NCBI GenBank assembly: GCA_016124945.1
Contig: WGMT01000031.1
Span: 124,001 to 188,000 of the forward strand
DNA from: a bacterium
Lineage (GTDB): Bacteria; Chloroflexota; Anaerolineae; Caldilineales; Caldilineaceae
DNA length: 64,000 nucleotides
Direction of reading: 5' to 3'
Below the pieces are notes generated by a model. The model saw nothing but the letters and a program-made list of their open reading frames with translations, did not search any database and was not told the origin of the DNA. The position numbers and the translations under genes are program-made. This document shows positions 1 through 9,928 of the stretch, one piece after another (positions within the stretch are counted from its first letter, which is position 1; every line of letters begins with the position of its first letter).

Positions 1-1
1 T

Positions 2-1633
2 ACCTACAGCGGGCTGCGCACGGAAATCTACTTCGATGACAAGGCCAACGGTGGCAGCTATCTCCTGGATTCAGCGAAACTTGTAGCCGGGGCAGGCGTC
101 TGCCCCACCGATGAAATCACATTGCCCGACAGTGGCTTCGAGACACAGGCAGCCGCTATCGCCCAAGGACAGTCCCTGCCCGTTCCAATTTGGGGCGCCA
201 TCAACGGCTGTGAAGTTAACATCGTCCAGGACGAAAGCCTGGCACGCAGCGGGCTGGGCCTGCTGACCGCACGCGAAGCGCCCGGCACCGACTGTGGCTC
301 CATCTACGCCGACATCGTCACCCAGGCGCCTGCCCCAATGCCCATCCGCATTGCATTTTGGGGCCGCGCCGCCGGCAACCGTCCGCTACAGGGGACGCTT
401 TCGCTCTGGGCTGCGGACGGCACCGGTCGTGTCGAAAACAGCACACAAGTCTTTAGGTTGAATAACAGCGGTTGGCGCTGCATCGAGACATTCCACACGG
501 TGTCGGAACCGGATTTCGCCCCGACGCGCATGGAGATCTACCTGGAAACACCGGATGAAGACGGCTACCTCTTCGACGATATACAATTCGGCACCGGTGA
601 CACACCACTCTGCCCTGAGATGGATCTCGGTCTGCGCAGCACCGAACTCACCCACCCCGATAGAACCTCCTACCCCGGTGGCACCGTGAGCGTCGAGGTC
701 GAAGTGCGCAATCAGGGCAATGTGTCACTTGAAGCGTGCGGCGCCCTGGTCATCTGGATTGCGGACAGCCCCGGCGGCCCCCCCATCGAAATGACATTCG
801 TGCGGCGCGTCAATCTCCCCGCGCTGACCGTCAACCAGAGCAGCCCACGCATCGTCACAGATGTCTCGATCCCCTTGGGATTGAGCCCGCAACAGGACCA
901 TTACGTGGTCTGGCAAATTGAAGGCGACGGCTGCACAGACGTCAACCCGAACAACGATCAGGAGTCGCGCAAGATTGCACTTTCAGCCTGCGAAACTGCC
1001 GGCATCTACTGCGATGTCCCTGTCAACCATTGGGCGCGCGCAGAGGTGGAACGCTGGCACGACATCGGTATCTCCACCGGCTGTCGCAGCAACACCACAC
1101 CCTTTGTCGACCGTCCATTCTGCCCTGGGGAACAGGTGCGGCGCATTACGTTTGCCATCTTTGCGCTGCGTCACTTGCTCGGCGGCGGCTACGTGCCCGA
1201 ACGTGGCTACGAAGGACGCTTTGCAGATCTACCCGAAGATGTGTCCCACCGCTGGGCGCTCTGGGTCGAAGAATTCTACGAACGTGGCTACAGCCTCAAC
1301 GACGCCGCCTGCCCGCCCAGCGCAGACAAACCCAACTTCTGCCCCGACGCCGCCATCAGCCGCGCCGACCTCGTCCTCAGCCTGGCGGGGAAGCTCGACT
1401 GGGCGCTCAGCCCGGTGGAAGGCACAATCTACCGCGACGTCACCGAGGACACACCCGCCAACCGCGCCATCGAATACGCCGCCCGCAATGGACTGCTCAG
1501 CGACGCCGATCCCTACTGCCCCAGTGACGGCATCGGCGCCCGTTTCTGCCCCGACGATCCGGCCCGCCGCGCATTCACCGCCATCGTCATGGTGCGCGCG
1601 TTTGGAGAAGAGGGATTGGGGACTGGGGATTAG
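2..1633 (+). CDS. Secreted SLH-like/CARDB-type surface protein, 5' end outside window
   Basis: The reading frame is open to the left edge, so the start and any signal peptide lie outside. The first visible third has a DSGFE-type opening and W-rich beta strands resembling a carbohydrate-binding jelly roll. The middle (about visible residues 210-330) looks like a CARDB adhesion module, with phrases such as VEVRNQGN. The last 210 residues carry three SLH-like units (NHWARAEVERW, SHRWALWVEEFYERG, PANRAIEYAARNGLLS) with repeated FCP/Cys signatures, a pattern common in Chloroflexota exported proteins. Likely role: attachment to the cell surface; substrate unknown. Oddity: the last residues (EEGLGTGD) and the stop are encoded by the left arm of the heptad repeat that follows, so the native C-terminus may have been replaced or extended. 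Confidence 0.7.
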   Translation, partial: TYSGLRTEIYFDDKANGGSYLLDSAKLVAGAGVCPTDEITLPDSGFETQAAAIAQGQSLPVPIWGAINGCEVNIVQDESLARSGLGLLTAREAPGTDCGSIYADIVTQAPAPMPIRIAFWGRAAGNRPLQGTLSLWAADGTGRVENSTQVFRLNNSGWRCIETFHTVSEPDFAPTRMEIYLETPDEDGYLFDDIQFGTGDTPLCPEMDLGLRSTELTHPDRTSYPGGTVSVEVEVRNQGNVSLEACGALVIWIADSPGGPPIEMTFVRRVNLPALTVNQSSPRIVTDVSIPLGLSPQQDHYVVWQIEGDGCTDVNPNNDQESRKIALSACETAGIYCDVPVNHWARAEVERWHDIGISTGCRSNTTPFVDRPFCPGEQVRRITFAIFALRHLLGGGYVPERGYEGRFADLPEDVSHRWALWVEEFYERGYSLNDAACPPSADKPNFCPDAAISRADLVLSLAGKLDWALSPVEGTIYRDVTEDTPANRAIEYAARNGLLSDADPYCPSDGIGARFCPDDPARRAFTAIVMVRAFGEEGLGTGD

Positions 1634-1945
1634 GGACTGGGGAATGGGTTGAGTATCATAATCTCAATACTTCACGATTCTCTGCAAAATTGCGGAGAGA
1701 GCATCCTCAGATGCGGCTTGTTCTGGTCTACCCGGCATCTAAGGATGCCTACTCCGCGTTTAAATTGTGAATTACTGAATCGCTCAATCGCCTAATCACC
1801 CGTTAACGAGCGATTAAGCGCTTGAGGGATTCAGACGCTCTACACGATCCCCAGTCCCCAATCCCCAATCCCCAATCCCTAATCCCTAATCCCTAATCCC
1901 TAATCCCTAATCCCTAATCCCTAATCCCTAATCCCCAATTCCCTC
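1612..1945. repeat. Heptad-repeat hairpin element 1 (G-rich left arm, TAATCCC right arm)
   Basis: The left arm (1612-1650) is built of 7-bp units such as GATTGGG, GACTGGG, GATTAGG and starts inside the preceding gene, supplying its TAG stop. The right arm (about 1850-1942) is the complementary strand type, with CCCCAAT and at least six TAATCCC units in perfect tandem. Between them is a second imperfect palindrome (about 1773-1832) centred on GTTAAC. The arms can pair into a long hairpin. Function unknown. Confidence 0.8.
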
Positions 1946-2231
1946 CTCGCGCGTTGTCGTTTCCTGTACGGCGTGTTAAAATTCCTCCGATACCAGATAG
2001 ATGCGGCACAATTGGCTGTGTTTGTTTACATTGGGTGCAAGGGGCGATAGGCCTTTTTCGCTTGCACCTGGATTCAAGGGTTTTGCCGCTTTGATATTGT
2101 CCTATTTTTGTTGCTGATTTTCGTTAATGACATTTTGCCGGCGCACCCGTGTGCGCGCACATGCATGCGTGTGTAACCGAATGAACCACTCTTTTTCATG
2201 GGTTTGGTAAACGACCAGGAAGGAATTTGCC
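1946..2231 (+). promoter_or_regulatory. Leader region of the dehydrogenase operon
   Basis: This gene-free stretch precedes the E1 alpha gene. It holds an 8-bp inverted repeat, GGTGCAAG (2034-2041) with CTTGCACC (2061-2068), and a perfectly alternating pyrimidine-purine tract at 2148-2175. I see no convincing -35/-10 pair. The ribosome binding site AGGAAGG lies just before the ATG at 2232. Confidence 0.4.
2148..2175. other. 28-bp perfect alternating pyrimidine-purine tract (potential Z-DNA)
   Basis: Every step from 2148 to 2175 alternates pyrimidine and purine, with a core 12-bp palindrome TGTGCGCGCACA (2150-2161). Such sequences favour left-handed DNA under negative supercoiling. It sits 57 bp upstream of the E1 alpha start, inside the probable promoter or leader. 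Confidence 0.7.
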
Positions 2232-3248
2232 ATGCCAAAGTCTTCGAATTCAGAAGTATTGGCAAAGGAAGCGGCCACCCAACTTGAGGTGGAGCAGCTT
2301 CCAAACGAGAAGTTGCAGGAAATGTACCGCACCATGATGTCGATCCGCCGCATCGAGGAACTGCTCTTGCAGGCCGCCGAAGAAGGCAAAATCGGCGGCG
2401 CCATGCACACTGCCATCGGCCACGAAGCCAACGCTGTGGGCACCGCCGCCGCGCTGCGCAAAGGTGACTACGTCACCTGCACCTACCGCGGACACCACCA
2501 CGGCCTGGCCTGGGGGATGGACCCCAACCGCGCCGTGGCCGAAGTCCTTGGCCGCTCAGACGGTTTCGCCAAGGGCAAAGGCGGCTCGATGCACTTTGTC
2601 TCCCCCGAACACGGCATGATGGGCGCCAACGGGATTGTCGGCGCACAGGTGCCCCACGCCGCCGGGCTGGCCATGGCCTCCTGGATCCGTGGCGAAGAAC
2701 GGGTCGCCATTACCTTCTTCGGTGACGGCGCCAACTTCCAGGGCGTCCTCCACGAGACCTTCAACATGGCACAAAAGTGGAAATTGCCCGTCATCTTCTA
2801 CTGCGAAAACAACCGCTACTCCGAAATGACGCCCATCGGCCGCACCTCGTCGGTGGAGGAACTCTATCTCTTCCCCCGCGCCTATGGCATGGAATCGGTG
2901 CAGATCGACGGCAACGACGTGGAAGTGGTCTACACCGCCGTGAAGCAGGCTGCCGAACGCGCCCGCGCCGGCGAAGGACCGACCTACATCGAAGGTCTCA
3001 CCTATCGCCTGGCCGGTCACATGGCAGGTGATCTGGAAACCTACCGCACCAAAGAAGAGATCGACTATCACCGCCAGCACGAGCCGGTCAACGTCCTACG
3101 CGCCAAATTGCTCGACCGCGGCGTAGACGAAGCCACCGTCAAGCAACTCGAAGCGGACGGCGAAAAGATCGCAACCGACGCCATGGAATTCGCCGAAAAC
3201 AGCCCGTGGCCGGATATTGCTGAGGCGTACACAGACGTATATAAATAA
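2232..3248 (+). CDS. pdhA: 2-oxoacid dehydrogenase E1 component, alpha subunit (pyruvate/acetoin dehydrogenase type)
   Basis: This is the thiamine diphosphate-binding alpha chain of the E1 enzyme that decarboxylates a 2-oxo acid and passes the acyl group to lipoyl-E2. At 338 residues it has the usual length. The ThDP motif begins at GDGAN (164-168) and ends near ENNRY (192-196); RGHHH at 87-91 and the GSMHF stretch near 118-122 are typical of the family. The ATG has AGGAAGG nine bases upstream. The E1 beta and E2 genes follow in the same direction, so the three form one unit, though a heptad hairpin separates alpha from beta. The substrate cannot be fixed from sequence: pyruvate is most likely, acetoin or branched-chain oxo acids possible. 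Confidence 0.9.
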   Translation: MPKSSNSEVLAKEAATQLEVEQLPNEKLQEMYRTMMSIRRIEELLLQAAEEGKIGGAMHTAIGHEANAVGTAAALRKGDYVTCTYRGHHHGLAWGMDPNRAVAEVLGRSDGFAKGKGGSMHFVSPEHGMMGANGIVGAQVPHAAGLAMASWIRGEERVAITFFGDGANFQGVLHETFNMAQKWKLPVIFYCENNRYSEMTPIGRTSSVEELYLFPRAYGMESVQIDGNDVEVVYTAVKQAAERARAGEGPTYIEGLTYRLAGHMAGDLETYRTKEEIDYHRQHEPVNVLRAKLLDRGVDEATVKQLEADGEKIATDAMEFAENSPWPDIAEAYTDVYK

Positions 3249-3343
3249 TGAATGATGAACAATGATTGGGTAGAGCACGTTGACGCCTACTGAAAACCAA
3301 ACGGCGTTAACCCATTCTTTATTCATTATTCTTCATTCATTTC
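3246..3343. repeat. Heptad-repeat hairpin element 2 between E1 alpha and E1 beta
   Basis: The left arm starts with the TAA stop of E1 alpha and reads AATGAAT, GATGAAC, AATGATT, then GGGTAGAGC. The right arm (3311-3341) reads CCCATTC, TTTATTC, ATTATTC, TTCATTC. The arms are complementary over about 28 bp with mismatches and end 18 bp before the next start codon, so it could tune expression within the operon. Confidence 0.75.
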
Positions 3344-3359
3344 TCCACGGAGAGAAGCG

Positions 3360-4343
3360 ATGCGCAAGACAACCTACATTCAAGTGATTAACGAGGCGAT
3401 GCGCGAAGAGATGCGGCGCGATGAAAACGTCTTCCTGATCGGCGAAGACATAGGTCACTACGGCGGCCTCTTCCGCGTCACGCGCAACATCCTCGACGAG
3501 TTCGGCCCCAAACGTGTCATCGACACGCCCATCAGCGAGCAGGCCTTTCTGGGCATGTCGCTGGGTGCGGCGGCGGTGGGGCTGCGTCCTGTCATCGAAC
3601 TGATGTACATGGACTTCACCCTGGTGGCCGCCGATCAGATCTTCAACCAGATCGCCAAATACTCGTACATGACCGGCGGGCTCATCAACATTCCGTTGGT
3701 GATCCGCGGGCAGCACGGCGGCGGCAAACGCTACGGCTCGCAGCACAGCCAGTGTGTCGACAGCCTCTACGCCCACTTCCCCGGCATCAAGGTCGTGGCC
3801 CCGGCCACGCCGTACGACGCCAAGGGCCTGCTCAAATCGGCCATTCGCGACGACAACCCGGTGGTCTTCCTCGAACACAAGATGCTCTACTTCACCCGCG
3901 GTGACGCGCCCCCCGCCGAAGAGGACTACACCATTCCTCTCGGCGTGGCCGATGTGAAGCGTGAGGGCGGCGATATCACCATCGCCACCTTCAGCTACTG
4001 CGTGCTCCAGGCGCTGGAAGCCGCAGAGGAACTCTCTGAAAAACACGGCATTGAGGTGGAAGTGGTGGATCTGCGCTCCGTCGAGCCAATGGACACCGAC
4101 ACCATCCTCAAGTCCGTCGCCAAGACAGGACGCCTGCTGGCGGTGCACGAATCGTACGCCAACAGTGGCCTCGGCGCCGAAATCGTGGCCCGCGTCTACG
4201 AAGAAGCGCCGCACCTGCTCACCGCGCCGGCCCGCCGCCTGGGCATGGCCCCGGTTTCGATCCCGGTGTCGCGTGTGCTCGAAGAAGAGATCCTGCCCTG
4301 GAAGAAGAACATCGTGGCCACCGTCCTGGAAATGATGAGGTAA
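3360..4343 (+). CDS. pdhB: 2-oxoacid dehydrogenase E1 component, beta subunit
   Basis: The 327-residue transketolase-like beta chain pairs with the alpha chain to form the E1 active site. It opens with the family pattern [14 protein letters not shown], contains GEDIGHYGG and the P-I-S-E-Q segment ([11 protein letters not shown]), and ends with the transketolase C-terminal domain (the [12 protein letters not shown] stretch). GGAGAGAAG precedes the ATG at a normal distance. It is followed four bases later by the E2 gene, which implies translational coupling. A 495-codon open frame on the opposite strand is a by-product of codon bias. Confidence 0.92.
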   Translation: MRKTTYIQVINEAMREEMRRDENVFLIGEDIGHYGGLFRVTRNILDEFGPKRVIDTPISEQAFLGMSLGAAAVGLRPVIELMYMDFTLVAADQIFNQIAKYSYMTGGLINIPLVIRGQHGGGKRYGSQHSQCVDSLYAHFPGIKVVAPATPYDAKGLLKSAIRDDNPVVFLEHKMLYFTRGDAPPAEEDYTIPLGVADVKREGGDITIATFSYCVLQALEAAEELSEKHGIEVEVVDLRSVEPMDTDTILKSVAKTGRLLAVHESYANSGLGAEIVARVYEEAPHLLTAPARRLGMAPVSIPVSRVLEEEILPWKKNIVATVLEMMR

Positions 4344-4347
4344 GAAG

Positions 4348-5952
4348 ATGGCAACCAATGTAAAACTCCCAGACATGGGCGAAGGGATCGACGACGTCAC
4401 CATCAACCGCTGGCTCGTCGAAGAAGGCGACTCTATCGAAGAAGGGGCGATGCTGGTAGAGGTGGCCACCGATAAGGTGGACACCGAAGTACCCTCCCCT
4501 GCAGGCGGTACGATCCTAAAATTGAATTTTGGACCCGGCGAACTGGTTTCGATAGACAGTGTAATCGCCGTCATCGGCGCTGCCGGTGAATCTGCGGGCG
4601 AGGGTGACGCGGCTGAAACCGCAACTGCCGAACCTGCCGTGGCCACCGGTCCGGCCCCGGCTAATGAAGTCCCTGCCCAGGCAGAGCCGGCGGACGAATC
4701 CAGCGAAGCACCCAGCGACGAAGACGTGAAAGCCACCCCGGTGGCCCGGCGCGTCGCTGCGGACGAGGGCGTGGATCTCAGCACCGTCAACGGCACCGGC
4801 CCAGGTGGGCAGGTGCGCAAGAGCGACGTCCTCGACTACGTGGCGCAGAAGAAAGGCGAACCCGCCGGTGCTGCACCCGCGGGTGGAGCACCCGCCGCCG
4901 CCGGTCTCCCCGGCGACTATGCGGATGTGGCATCTGCCGGTGTCCGTCGCGCCGCCGCCGACTACAGCGTTGATCTGCGCGCCGTGGCCGAAGGTCGCCC
5001 GTTGAGCTCGCTCACCCGTCACGACGTGTTGCGCTTCGCCGCCGAAAAGCTGGGCAAAGACTACCTGCCCACACAGCCGGCCTACCCTGCAAAGGCGGCA
5101 GCCGCACCTGCCGCCGAAGCAAAACCGGCAGCACAGGCCGCACCCAAACCGGCTGCCGAACAAGCGGCCCCACGCGCCGCCGCGGCAGAACAGCCCAAAG
5201 CGGCCCCGGCAGAAGCCAAAGTCGCCGACACCGACGAGTTCGTGCCCCACACGCGCATGCGCACGTTGATCGCACGCAATACGGCACAGAGCGCTTTCAG
5301 CGCCCCCCACGTCACCACGATGTGGGATGTAAACATGAGCGCCGTGTTAGCCCACCGCAAGGCCGCGAAGAACGAGTTTGCCAAGGCGGGGGTCAACCTC
5401 ACCATTACCGCCTACTTCTTCAAAGCGATGCTGGCCGGTCTGCGCGCCGTGCCTGCCGCCAACGCAAGCTGGCGCGAGGACGGGCTGGTGATCCACAAAC
5501 AGGTGCACATCGGCATGGCCGTGGCACTTCCCGCCGACAAGTACGGCGTAGGCGGGCTGATTGTGCCGGTGATCAAGAACGCATCGGATCTCAACCTGAT
5601 GGGCTTCGCCCGCCAGGTCAACGATCTGGCGCAGCGGGCGCGCAACAACAAGCTCAGCGCCGATGAGTTGCAGGGTGGCACCATCACCCTCACCAACTAC
5701 GGCACCGGTGGCAGCCGCTTCCAAACGCCGATCATCGTACAGCCGCAGGTAGGCATCCTTGGCGTCGGGGCCATCGAAAAGCGGCCCATTGTCGTCAGCC
5801 AGGGTCACCCGTTGGAAGCCAACAGCGGAGACTACCTCACCTTCGCGCCGATGACGACACTGGGCTTCAGCTACGATCACCGCGTCCTCGACGGCGCCAG
5901 TGCAGATGCGTTCTGCGCGGCGGTGAAGGAGACGTTGGAGAATTGGAAATGA
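4348..5952 (+). CDS. pdhC: Dihydrolipoamide acyltransferase (E2 component)
   Basis: This is the core acyltransferase that accepts the acyl group on a swinging lipoyl arm and transfers it to CoA. Residues 1-78 form one lipoyl domain with the modifiable Lys43 in TDKVDTE. An Ala/Pro-rich linker leads to a peripheral subunit-binding domain (about 130-165, [16 protein letters not shown]). A second, degenerate copy lies at about 193-233 ([19 protein letters not shown]). Another flexible Ala/Pro linker precedes the catalytic domain (about 295-534), which has the active-site signature DHRVLDG at 510-516. The duplicated binding domain is unusual. No E3 (lipoamide dehydrogenase) gene follows, so E3 must be encoded elsewhere. 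Confidence 0.93.
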   Translation: MATNVKLPDMGEGIDDVTINRWLVEEGDSIEEGAMLVEVATDKVDTEVPSPAGGTILKLNFGPGELVSIDSVIAVIGAAGESAGEGDAAETATAEPAVATGPAPANEVPAQAEPADESSEAPSDEDVKATPVARRVAADEGVDLSTVNGTGPGGQVRKSDVLDYVAQKKGEPAGAAPAGGAPAAAGLPGDYADVASAGVRRAAADYSVDLRAVAEGRPLSSLTRHDVLRFAAEKLGKDYLPTQPAYPAKAAAAPAAEAKPAAQAAPKPAAEQAAPRAAAAEQPKAAPAEAKVADTDEFVPHTRMRTLIARNTAQSAFSAPHVTTMWDVNMSAVLAHRKAAKNEFAKAGVNLTITAYFFKAMLAGLRAVPAANASWREDGLVIHKQVHIGMAVALPADKYGVGGLIVPVIKNASDLNLMGFARQVNDLAQRARNNKLSADELQGGTITLTNYGTGGSRFQTPIIVQPQVGILGVGAIEKRPIVVSQGHPLEANSGDYLTFAPMTTLGFSYDHRVLDGASADAFCAAVKETLENWK

Positions 5953-6178
5953 TTGGGGATTAGTGATTAGTGATTGGTGATTGGGGATTGGGGATCGTGT
6001 TGAGGATCTGAATGGTTGGATTGGGGCTTGTTGGGTAGAGCAGCGATTAAGGGATTGGATCATGTACATGATCTGAAATCGCCTAATCTCCTGTTATAAC
6101 GAAGACATTCCCATCAAGCATTCGCACGCTACACACGACCCCCAATCACAAATCACCAGTCACCAATCCCCAATATCC
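5950..6178. repeat. Heptad-repeat hairpin element 3 after the E2 gene
   Basis: The left arm begins at the TGA stop of E2 and runs as TGATTGG, GGATTAG, TGATTAG, TGATTGG units (5950-5997). The right arm (6133-6175) carries the complementary CCCCAAT, CACAAAT, CACCAGT, CACCAAT units. The middle holds a perfect 16-bp palindrome, GATCATGTACATGATC, inside a larger imperfect one. It shares the phrases GGGTAGAGC and CGCTACACACGACC with other elements in the window. Confidence 0.75.
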
Positions 6179-6339
6179 TGATTTGATCTATCCGCCCTTT
6201 TCGGCAAAGATATAGGCAGATTTTCCTCAAATGACTGTTGAACAGCCATGCATGTTCCTCGATGTGTAGGCTGCGCAAACTGAATCCAAAATCTGATTGT
6301 CCTTCATAATTGGCTGCGCAACGCGAAAGGAGTCTTTGC

Positions 6340-6867
6340 ATGCGAAATCTGCTTACTCGGATCGTCGTCCTCTTCCTGGCGGCAAGCTTGTTGATGGGGC
6401 CGTCCTTGGCGCCACGGCAAGCCCTGGCGCAGTCTTCTGCCATCCGCATCACGATTACCGAGAGTTTCGTCTCACACATCCTCACCACACCGGCGGTGAC
6501 CGATGTCCTGGCGACCTTGCCCACCCGTGTTGAGAACCCACGCATCAACATCAAGCCCGACAACAAGATCGATCTCTCAATCTTCACCGAACTGCCGCCA
6601 CCCTTCGGCGAAACCGACCTGACGTTGACGTTGGGCATTGCCGCCGCAAACGGCACACTCACCGTCAACATTGAAACATTGACCATTCGCGGCGCCAGCC
6701 TACCGGCCAACAACCCGCTGCTGGCACCACAAATTGCGCCAATTCAGCAGCAGATCCAGACAGCCGTCACCGACGGCCTGGCCGGCCTCTCCGATTCGGC
6801 AGGATTGACAATTTCCGGCTTCAGTACTACTGAGACGTTGATCGTGGTGTCGATGGCGGCGGAGTAA
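6340..6867 (+). CDS. Small secreted protein, possibly LmeA/DUF2993-like
   Basis: The ATG at 6340 is preferred over an upstream TTG because AAAGGAG sits just upstream and a clean signal peptide follows (Arg, then VVLFLAASLLMG, then a likely A-L-A cleavage site near residue 29). The mature part, about 145 residues, is predicted to be beta rich. Alternating hydrophobic strands such as IRITITESFVSHIL and TLTVNIETLTIRG recall DUF2993/LmeA-type lipid-binding proteins, but the resemblance is weak. No catalytic motif is visible. The gene is alone, converges on the polyprenyl synthase gene, and its TAA stop lies in a heptad repeat. Confidence 0.65.
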   Translation: MRNLLTRIVVLFLAASLLMGPSLAPRQALAQSSAIRITITESFVSHILTTPAVTDVLATLPTRVENPRINIKPDNKIDLSIFTELPPPFGETDLTLTLGIAAANGTLTVNIETLTIRGASLPANNPLLAPQIAPIQQQIQTAVTDGLAGLSDSAGLTISGFSTTETLIVVSMAAE

Positions 6868-7056
6868 TGAGTAATGAGTAAGGTCTCGTAGAGGAATTTG
6901 CTTCGAGATTGGGCGCGTTGCTCTTGCCTGGTTAAATACAAAAATGCCCGCGAGCTCTGCTCTGCGGGCATTTTTTATGTGCAAATACGACTTAACGGCC
7001 CCAAAAAGCATCACGGCGCCGACACGACCTTACTCATTACTCCTTACTCATTATTT
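6865..7056. repeat. Heptad-repeat hairpin element 4 between convergent genes
   Basis: The TAA stop of the secreted-protein gene is part of the first of three AGTAATG-type units (6863-6882). The complementary units TTACTCA, TTACTCC, TTACTCA lie at 7030-7052, just before the stop of the convergent polyprenyl synthase gene. An intrinsic terminator sits between the arms, so the element encloses the whole intergenic space. Confidence 0.75.
6941..6976. terminator. Bidirectional rho-independent terminator
   Basis: An 11-bp GC-rich stem, AAAATGCCCGC (6941-6951) with GCGGGCATTTT (6964-6974), is followed by a T run and preceded by an A run. It can therefore end transcription from both convergent genes. 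Confidence 0.85.
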
Positions 7057-7057
7057 T

Positions 7058-8095
7058 TTACGTCTGCCGCGCCAACAGCCCATCTGCCAGCCCCATCAGC
7101 GGCGAGGACAGCGCCTGCGTGCCCAGTGCGTCTGTCAGTGCACGCATGCCTTCTTCGTGGTAGATTCGCAGTTTTTCCTCGGCGAAGGTACGGGCATCAG
7201 ATTTATTAAGCAGATCCATGGCCAGGTGCAACTGTTTGTTGCCAATCGTGTAAGACCACAAACGCTGGAGTTGAGCGCCGACTTCGGGGTGTTCGAGGGC
7301 GTAGAGCGCAGGCAGGCTCTTTTTGTGACGCAGCAGATCGTTGCCCGCCGCCTTGCCGGTGACCGATGGATCGCCCCAGATGCCCAGAATGTCGTCGCGG
7401 ATCTGGAAGGCGAGGCCGATGTTGTGGCCAAAGCGATAGAGCGCATCGCCCACGGTGTCACTCGCGCCGCCGACCAGCGCGCCAATGGAGAGTGACGCCG
7501 CCAACAGCGCTGCTGTCTTGCCGCTGATCATCTGAATGTATTCGTCCACCGAGACGGTGAGACGCTCCTCGAAGCTAAGATCAAGGTACTGTCCTTCGGT
7601 GAGCTTGACACAGGTGCACGAGAACTGATCCAGCGCCGCCACCACAATCGCCGGGTCCACACCACGTTCGGCCAGCCGGGTCATGGACAGGAAGGAGAGC
7701 GCGAACATCCCGTCACCGGCGTTGATGGCCTGCGGCACACCCCAGAGCTTCCACACTGTACGGCGATGACGGCGCACTTCGTCGCCGTCTTCAATGTCAT
7801 CGTGGACGAGGGAGAAGTTGTGCAGAATTTCAATGGACGCCGCCGCCGGGATCGCCTGTTCAGGGTCGCCGCCCACGGCTTGACACGCCATCAGCACCAG
7901 AAGCGGACGAATCCGCTTGCCTGCCGAGAAGTTGCCCGGCTGAAAGTCTTCGTTGAGCCAGCCCATGTGATAGTTCATCATGCCATAAAAAGGCTGGTAC
8001 GGGGTCTGGCGACTGCCCAACACACTGCGCATCTCCGCTTCGAGGGGCGGCAACCAGCGCAGTGCAAACGCATCAAATGCGCTACTATCCAACAT
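7058..8095 (-). CDS. Polyprenyl diphosphate synthase (trans-isoprenyl diphosphate synthase family)
   Basis: This enzyme condenses allylic diphosphates with isopentenyl diphosphate to make C15-C20 or longer chains. At 345 residues it shows GKRIRP (59-64), a first Asp-rich motif DDIED (99-103) followed by RRHRRT, and a second Asp-rich motif in [10 protein letters not shown] (233-242). The residues just before the first Asp motif set chain length, but I cannot assign the product confidently (geranylgeranyl-type is plausible). Its start overlaps the end of the isopentenyl diphosphate isomerase gene by 11 bases, so the two are co-transcribed and act in sequence. Confidence 0.9.
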   Translation of the reverse strand: MLDSSAFDAFALRWLPPLEAEMRSVLGSRQTPYQPFYGMMNYHMGWLNEDFQPGNFSAGKRIRPLLVLMACQAVGGDPEQAIPAAASIEILHNFSLVHDDIEDGDEVRRHRRTVWKLWGVPQAINAGDGMFALSFLSMTRLAERGVDPAIVVAALDQFSCTCVKLTEGQYLDLSFEERLTVSVDEYIQMISGKTAALLAASLSIGALVGGASDTVGDALYRFGHNIGLAFQIRDDILGIWGDPSVTGKAAGNDLLRHKKSLPALYALEHPEVGAQLQRLWSYTIGNKQLHLAMDLLNKSDARTFAEEKLRIYHEEGMRALTDALGTQALSSPLMGLADGLLARQT

Positions 8096-9143
8096 AAAAA
8101 TCTCCTAATGGCATGAGGACACCGGGACACCGCAACGCCGCAACGTCGGCTACGCCGGCGCAAAACATGGCGATACGCATCTCGGCTTCCAGGATTTCCA
8201 TCTCTTCAACCACAGCTTCAGTCGATTCCATGACCCGTTTGAGGAAGGGCGAAGCCAGCCCCACCAGATCAGCGCCCAGGGCCACGGCCTTGGCAATCTC
8301 TTGCCCGCTGCGCATGCCGCCGCTAGCAAAAATGGGCAAACCCGGCACATTCATTTCGGCGCGCACTTGACACACCCATGCCAGACTGGTGGCTGTCGGC
8401 GTGCCCCAATCACGGAAAGCCGCCGCCAGGCGACGCAGCCGTTCAGTGGGCGCACGGTGCATTTCTACCTGGCTCCAGGATGTACCACCCGCTCCGGCCA
8501 CGTCAATGGCACTAATGCCTGCTTCGATCAACCGGCGCGCCGTGCGTGGGTTGATCCCCCATCCTACCTCTTTGGCAATCACCGGCACAGGCAGGGCGCG
8601 GCAGACGGCGGCAATCTTGGGCAGTAGATCGCGCCAGTTGGTGTCGCCCTCAGCCTGCACCACCTCTTGTAACGGATTCAGGTGCAGGATCAGAGCATCG
8701 GCTTCGAGCATGTCCACGGCGCGGCGGCAGTGATCCAGCCCGTAGCCGTAGTTCAACTGTACAGCGCCAAGGTTGGCAAAGATCAGAGCATCGGGGGCGT
8801 ACTCACGCACCCGAAAAGACGCCGCCGTTTCGGGTTCTTCGAGGGCGGAACGCTGGCTGCCTACCCCCATCGCCAGCCCACAAGCCTGGGTAGCCTCAGC
8901 CAGACGGCGATTGATTGTCCCCGCGCGCTCGGTGCCGCCTGTCATAGAGCTGACCAGGATCGGCGCGGAAAGGCGTTTGCCGAAGACGGTGATCGACGTG
9001 TCTACATCGGCGAGATCAATTTCGGGCAGGGCTTCGTGGACAAAGTGGAAACGCTCAAAGCCAGTGGTTAACTGGAGAAATTCAACGTCCTCTTCCAGGT
9101 TAATCCGAATATGATCGGCCTTGCGGCTGCTGTGAGAATGCAA
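8085..9143 (-). CDS. fni: Isopentenyl-diphosphate delta-isomerase, type II (FMN-dependent)
   Basis: It interconverts isopentenyl and dimethylallyl diphosphate using FMN, NADPH and Mg2+. The protein starts with the hallmark SSRKADHI and continues with [40 protein letters not shown] and FASGGMRSG, all typical of the TIM-barrel type II enzyme. The usual GRGGT phosphate loop reads GAGGT here. There is no ATG near the front. The TTG at 9143 has GGAG six bases upstream and gives the usual N-terminus; a longer reading from a TTG at 9176 is possible. It feeds the overlapping polyprenyl synthase gene directly downstream. Confidence 0.92.
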   Translation of the reverse strand: MHSHSSRKADHIRINLEEDVEFLQLTTGFERFHFVHEALPEIDLADVDTSITVFGKRLSAPILVSSMTGGTERAGTINRRLAEATQACGLAMGVGSQRSALEEPETAASFRVREYAPDALIFANLGAVQLNYGYGLDHCRRAVDMLEADALILHLNPLQEVVQAEGDTNWRDLLPKIAAVCRALPVPVIAKEVGWGINPRTARRLIEAGISAIDVAGAGGTSWSQVEMHRAPTERLRRLAAAFRDWGTPTATSLAWVCQVRAEMNVPGLPIFASGGMRSGQEIAKAVALGADLVGLASPFLKRVMESTEAVVEEMEILEAEMRIAMFCAGVADVAALRCPGVLMPLGDFYVG

Positions 9144-9345
9144 AATCGGCTCCGTTCCGCAAAAACGAGTGGGCAACAGCCCAATATGGGAGAATGTTGC
9201 CGATTTGCGCGACTAACGCCGCGTCGGCGTGTTGTGAAGAGTATGTTTGTGTAACGTGTCCATTCTAAACGGCACACCTGGAAATTCCAAGTGTTGCGCC
9301 ATCCAGAGTCACCAATACTTAGGCAACCTTTTACGCCTGTCACTT

Positions 9346-9374
9346 TTGACAGCTTGCAGGGCAATCGCTACAAT
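9346..9374 (+). promoter_or_regulatory. Sigma-70 type promoter of the acyl carrier protein gene
   Basis: A consensus -35 TTGACA (9346-9351) and a -10 TACAAT (9369-9374) are separated by exactly 17 bp. Transcription would start near 9381, leaving an untranslated leader of about 210 bases before acpP. I see no recognisable riboswitch in that leader. The space from 9177 back to fni holds no other gene. Confidence 0.8.
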
Positions 9375-9589
9375 GGGTCAGGTTTAAGCAGTCCTATCGC
9401 AGCCAGAGAACGCGTCAACACAAGATATTGCAAACAACCTGATCCCGGCGCATCGTTACCCTACACAGATAAAGTGGCAGGATCAGACCTCAATATAGAA
9501 GCATCTTTCGCCGGTTGCGGCAATCAACCTAAACAGCTACAAAAACTACCGACAAACGACAAACCCATTTTGGCAAAGGGGAAAGTACC

Positions 9590-9820
9590 ATGGCAGACAA
9601 CACTTTTGAACGCGTGCGCAAGATCATCGTCGACCAGCTCGATGTGGATCCCGAAGATGTGACGATGGAAGCCAGCTTCAAGGACGATCTCGATGCAGAC
9701 AGCCTCGACCTCGTGGAATTGATCATGGCCTTCGAAGAAGAATTCGGCGGCGAGATCAGCGACGAAAAGGCGCAAGAGATCCAGACCGTCGGCGACGTGG
9801 TCAATTTCCTCGACGCGTAA
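9590..9820 (+). CDS. acpP: Acyl carrier protein
   Basis: A 76-residue acidic carrier that holds growing acyl chains on a phosphopantetheine arm. The attachment Ser is in [10 protein letters not shown], close to the usual position 36-38, and the helix pattern ([12 protein letters not shown] at the start, [10 protein letters not shown] at the end) is standard. AAAGGGGAAAG precedes the ATG. It stands alone between a strong promoter and a strong terminator rather than in a fab operon, which suits a highly expressed single gene. Confidence 0.96.
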   Translation: MADNTFERVRKIIVDQLDVDPEDVTMEASFKDDLDADSLDLVELIMAFEEEFGGEISDEKAQEIQTVGDVVNFLDA

Positions 9821-9846
9821 GCAGTACCCTGTAGACAGGACAAACG

Positions 9847-9880
9847 AAAGCGGATCGACGTGTGTGTCGATCCGCTTTTT
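9847..9880 (+). terminator. Rho-independent terminator after acpP
   Basis: A perfect 13-bp stem, AAAGCGGATCGAC (9847-9859) with GTCGATCCGCTTT (9866-9878), has a six-base GTGTGT loop and a T run at 9876-9880. Confidence 0.92.
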
Positions 9881-9928
9881 CGTTGTGGATGGATAGAAGA
9901 CGAAAGACGGAGGACAAACGTTAAGCAC

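Noticed and set aside
3333..4820. Open frame of about 495 codons on the minus strand opposite the E1 beta and E2 genes
   Set aside because: The plus strand encodes well-conserved enzymes here; the minus frame has no family features and arises from codon bias in GC-rich DNA.
6941..6976. Considered as part of the heptad hairpin element
   Set aside because: The stem is GC rich, not period-7, and has a proper T run, so it is an ordinary terminator placed inside the element.
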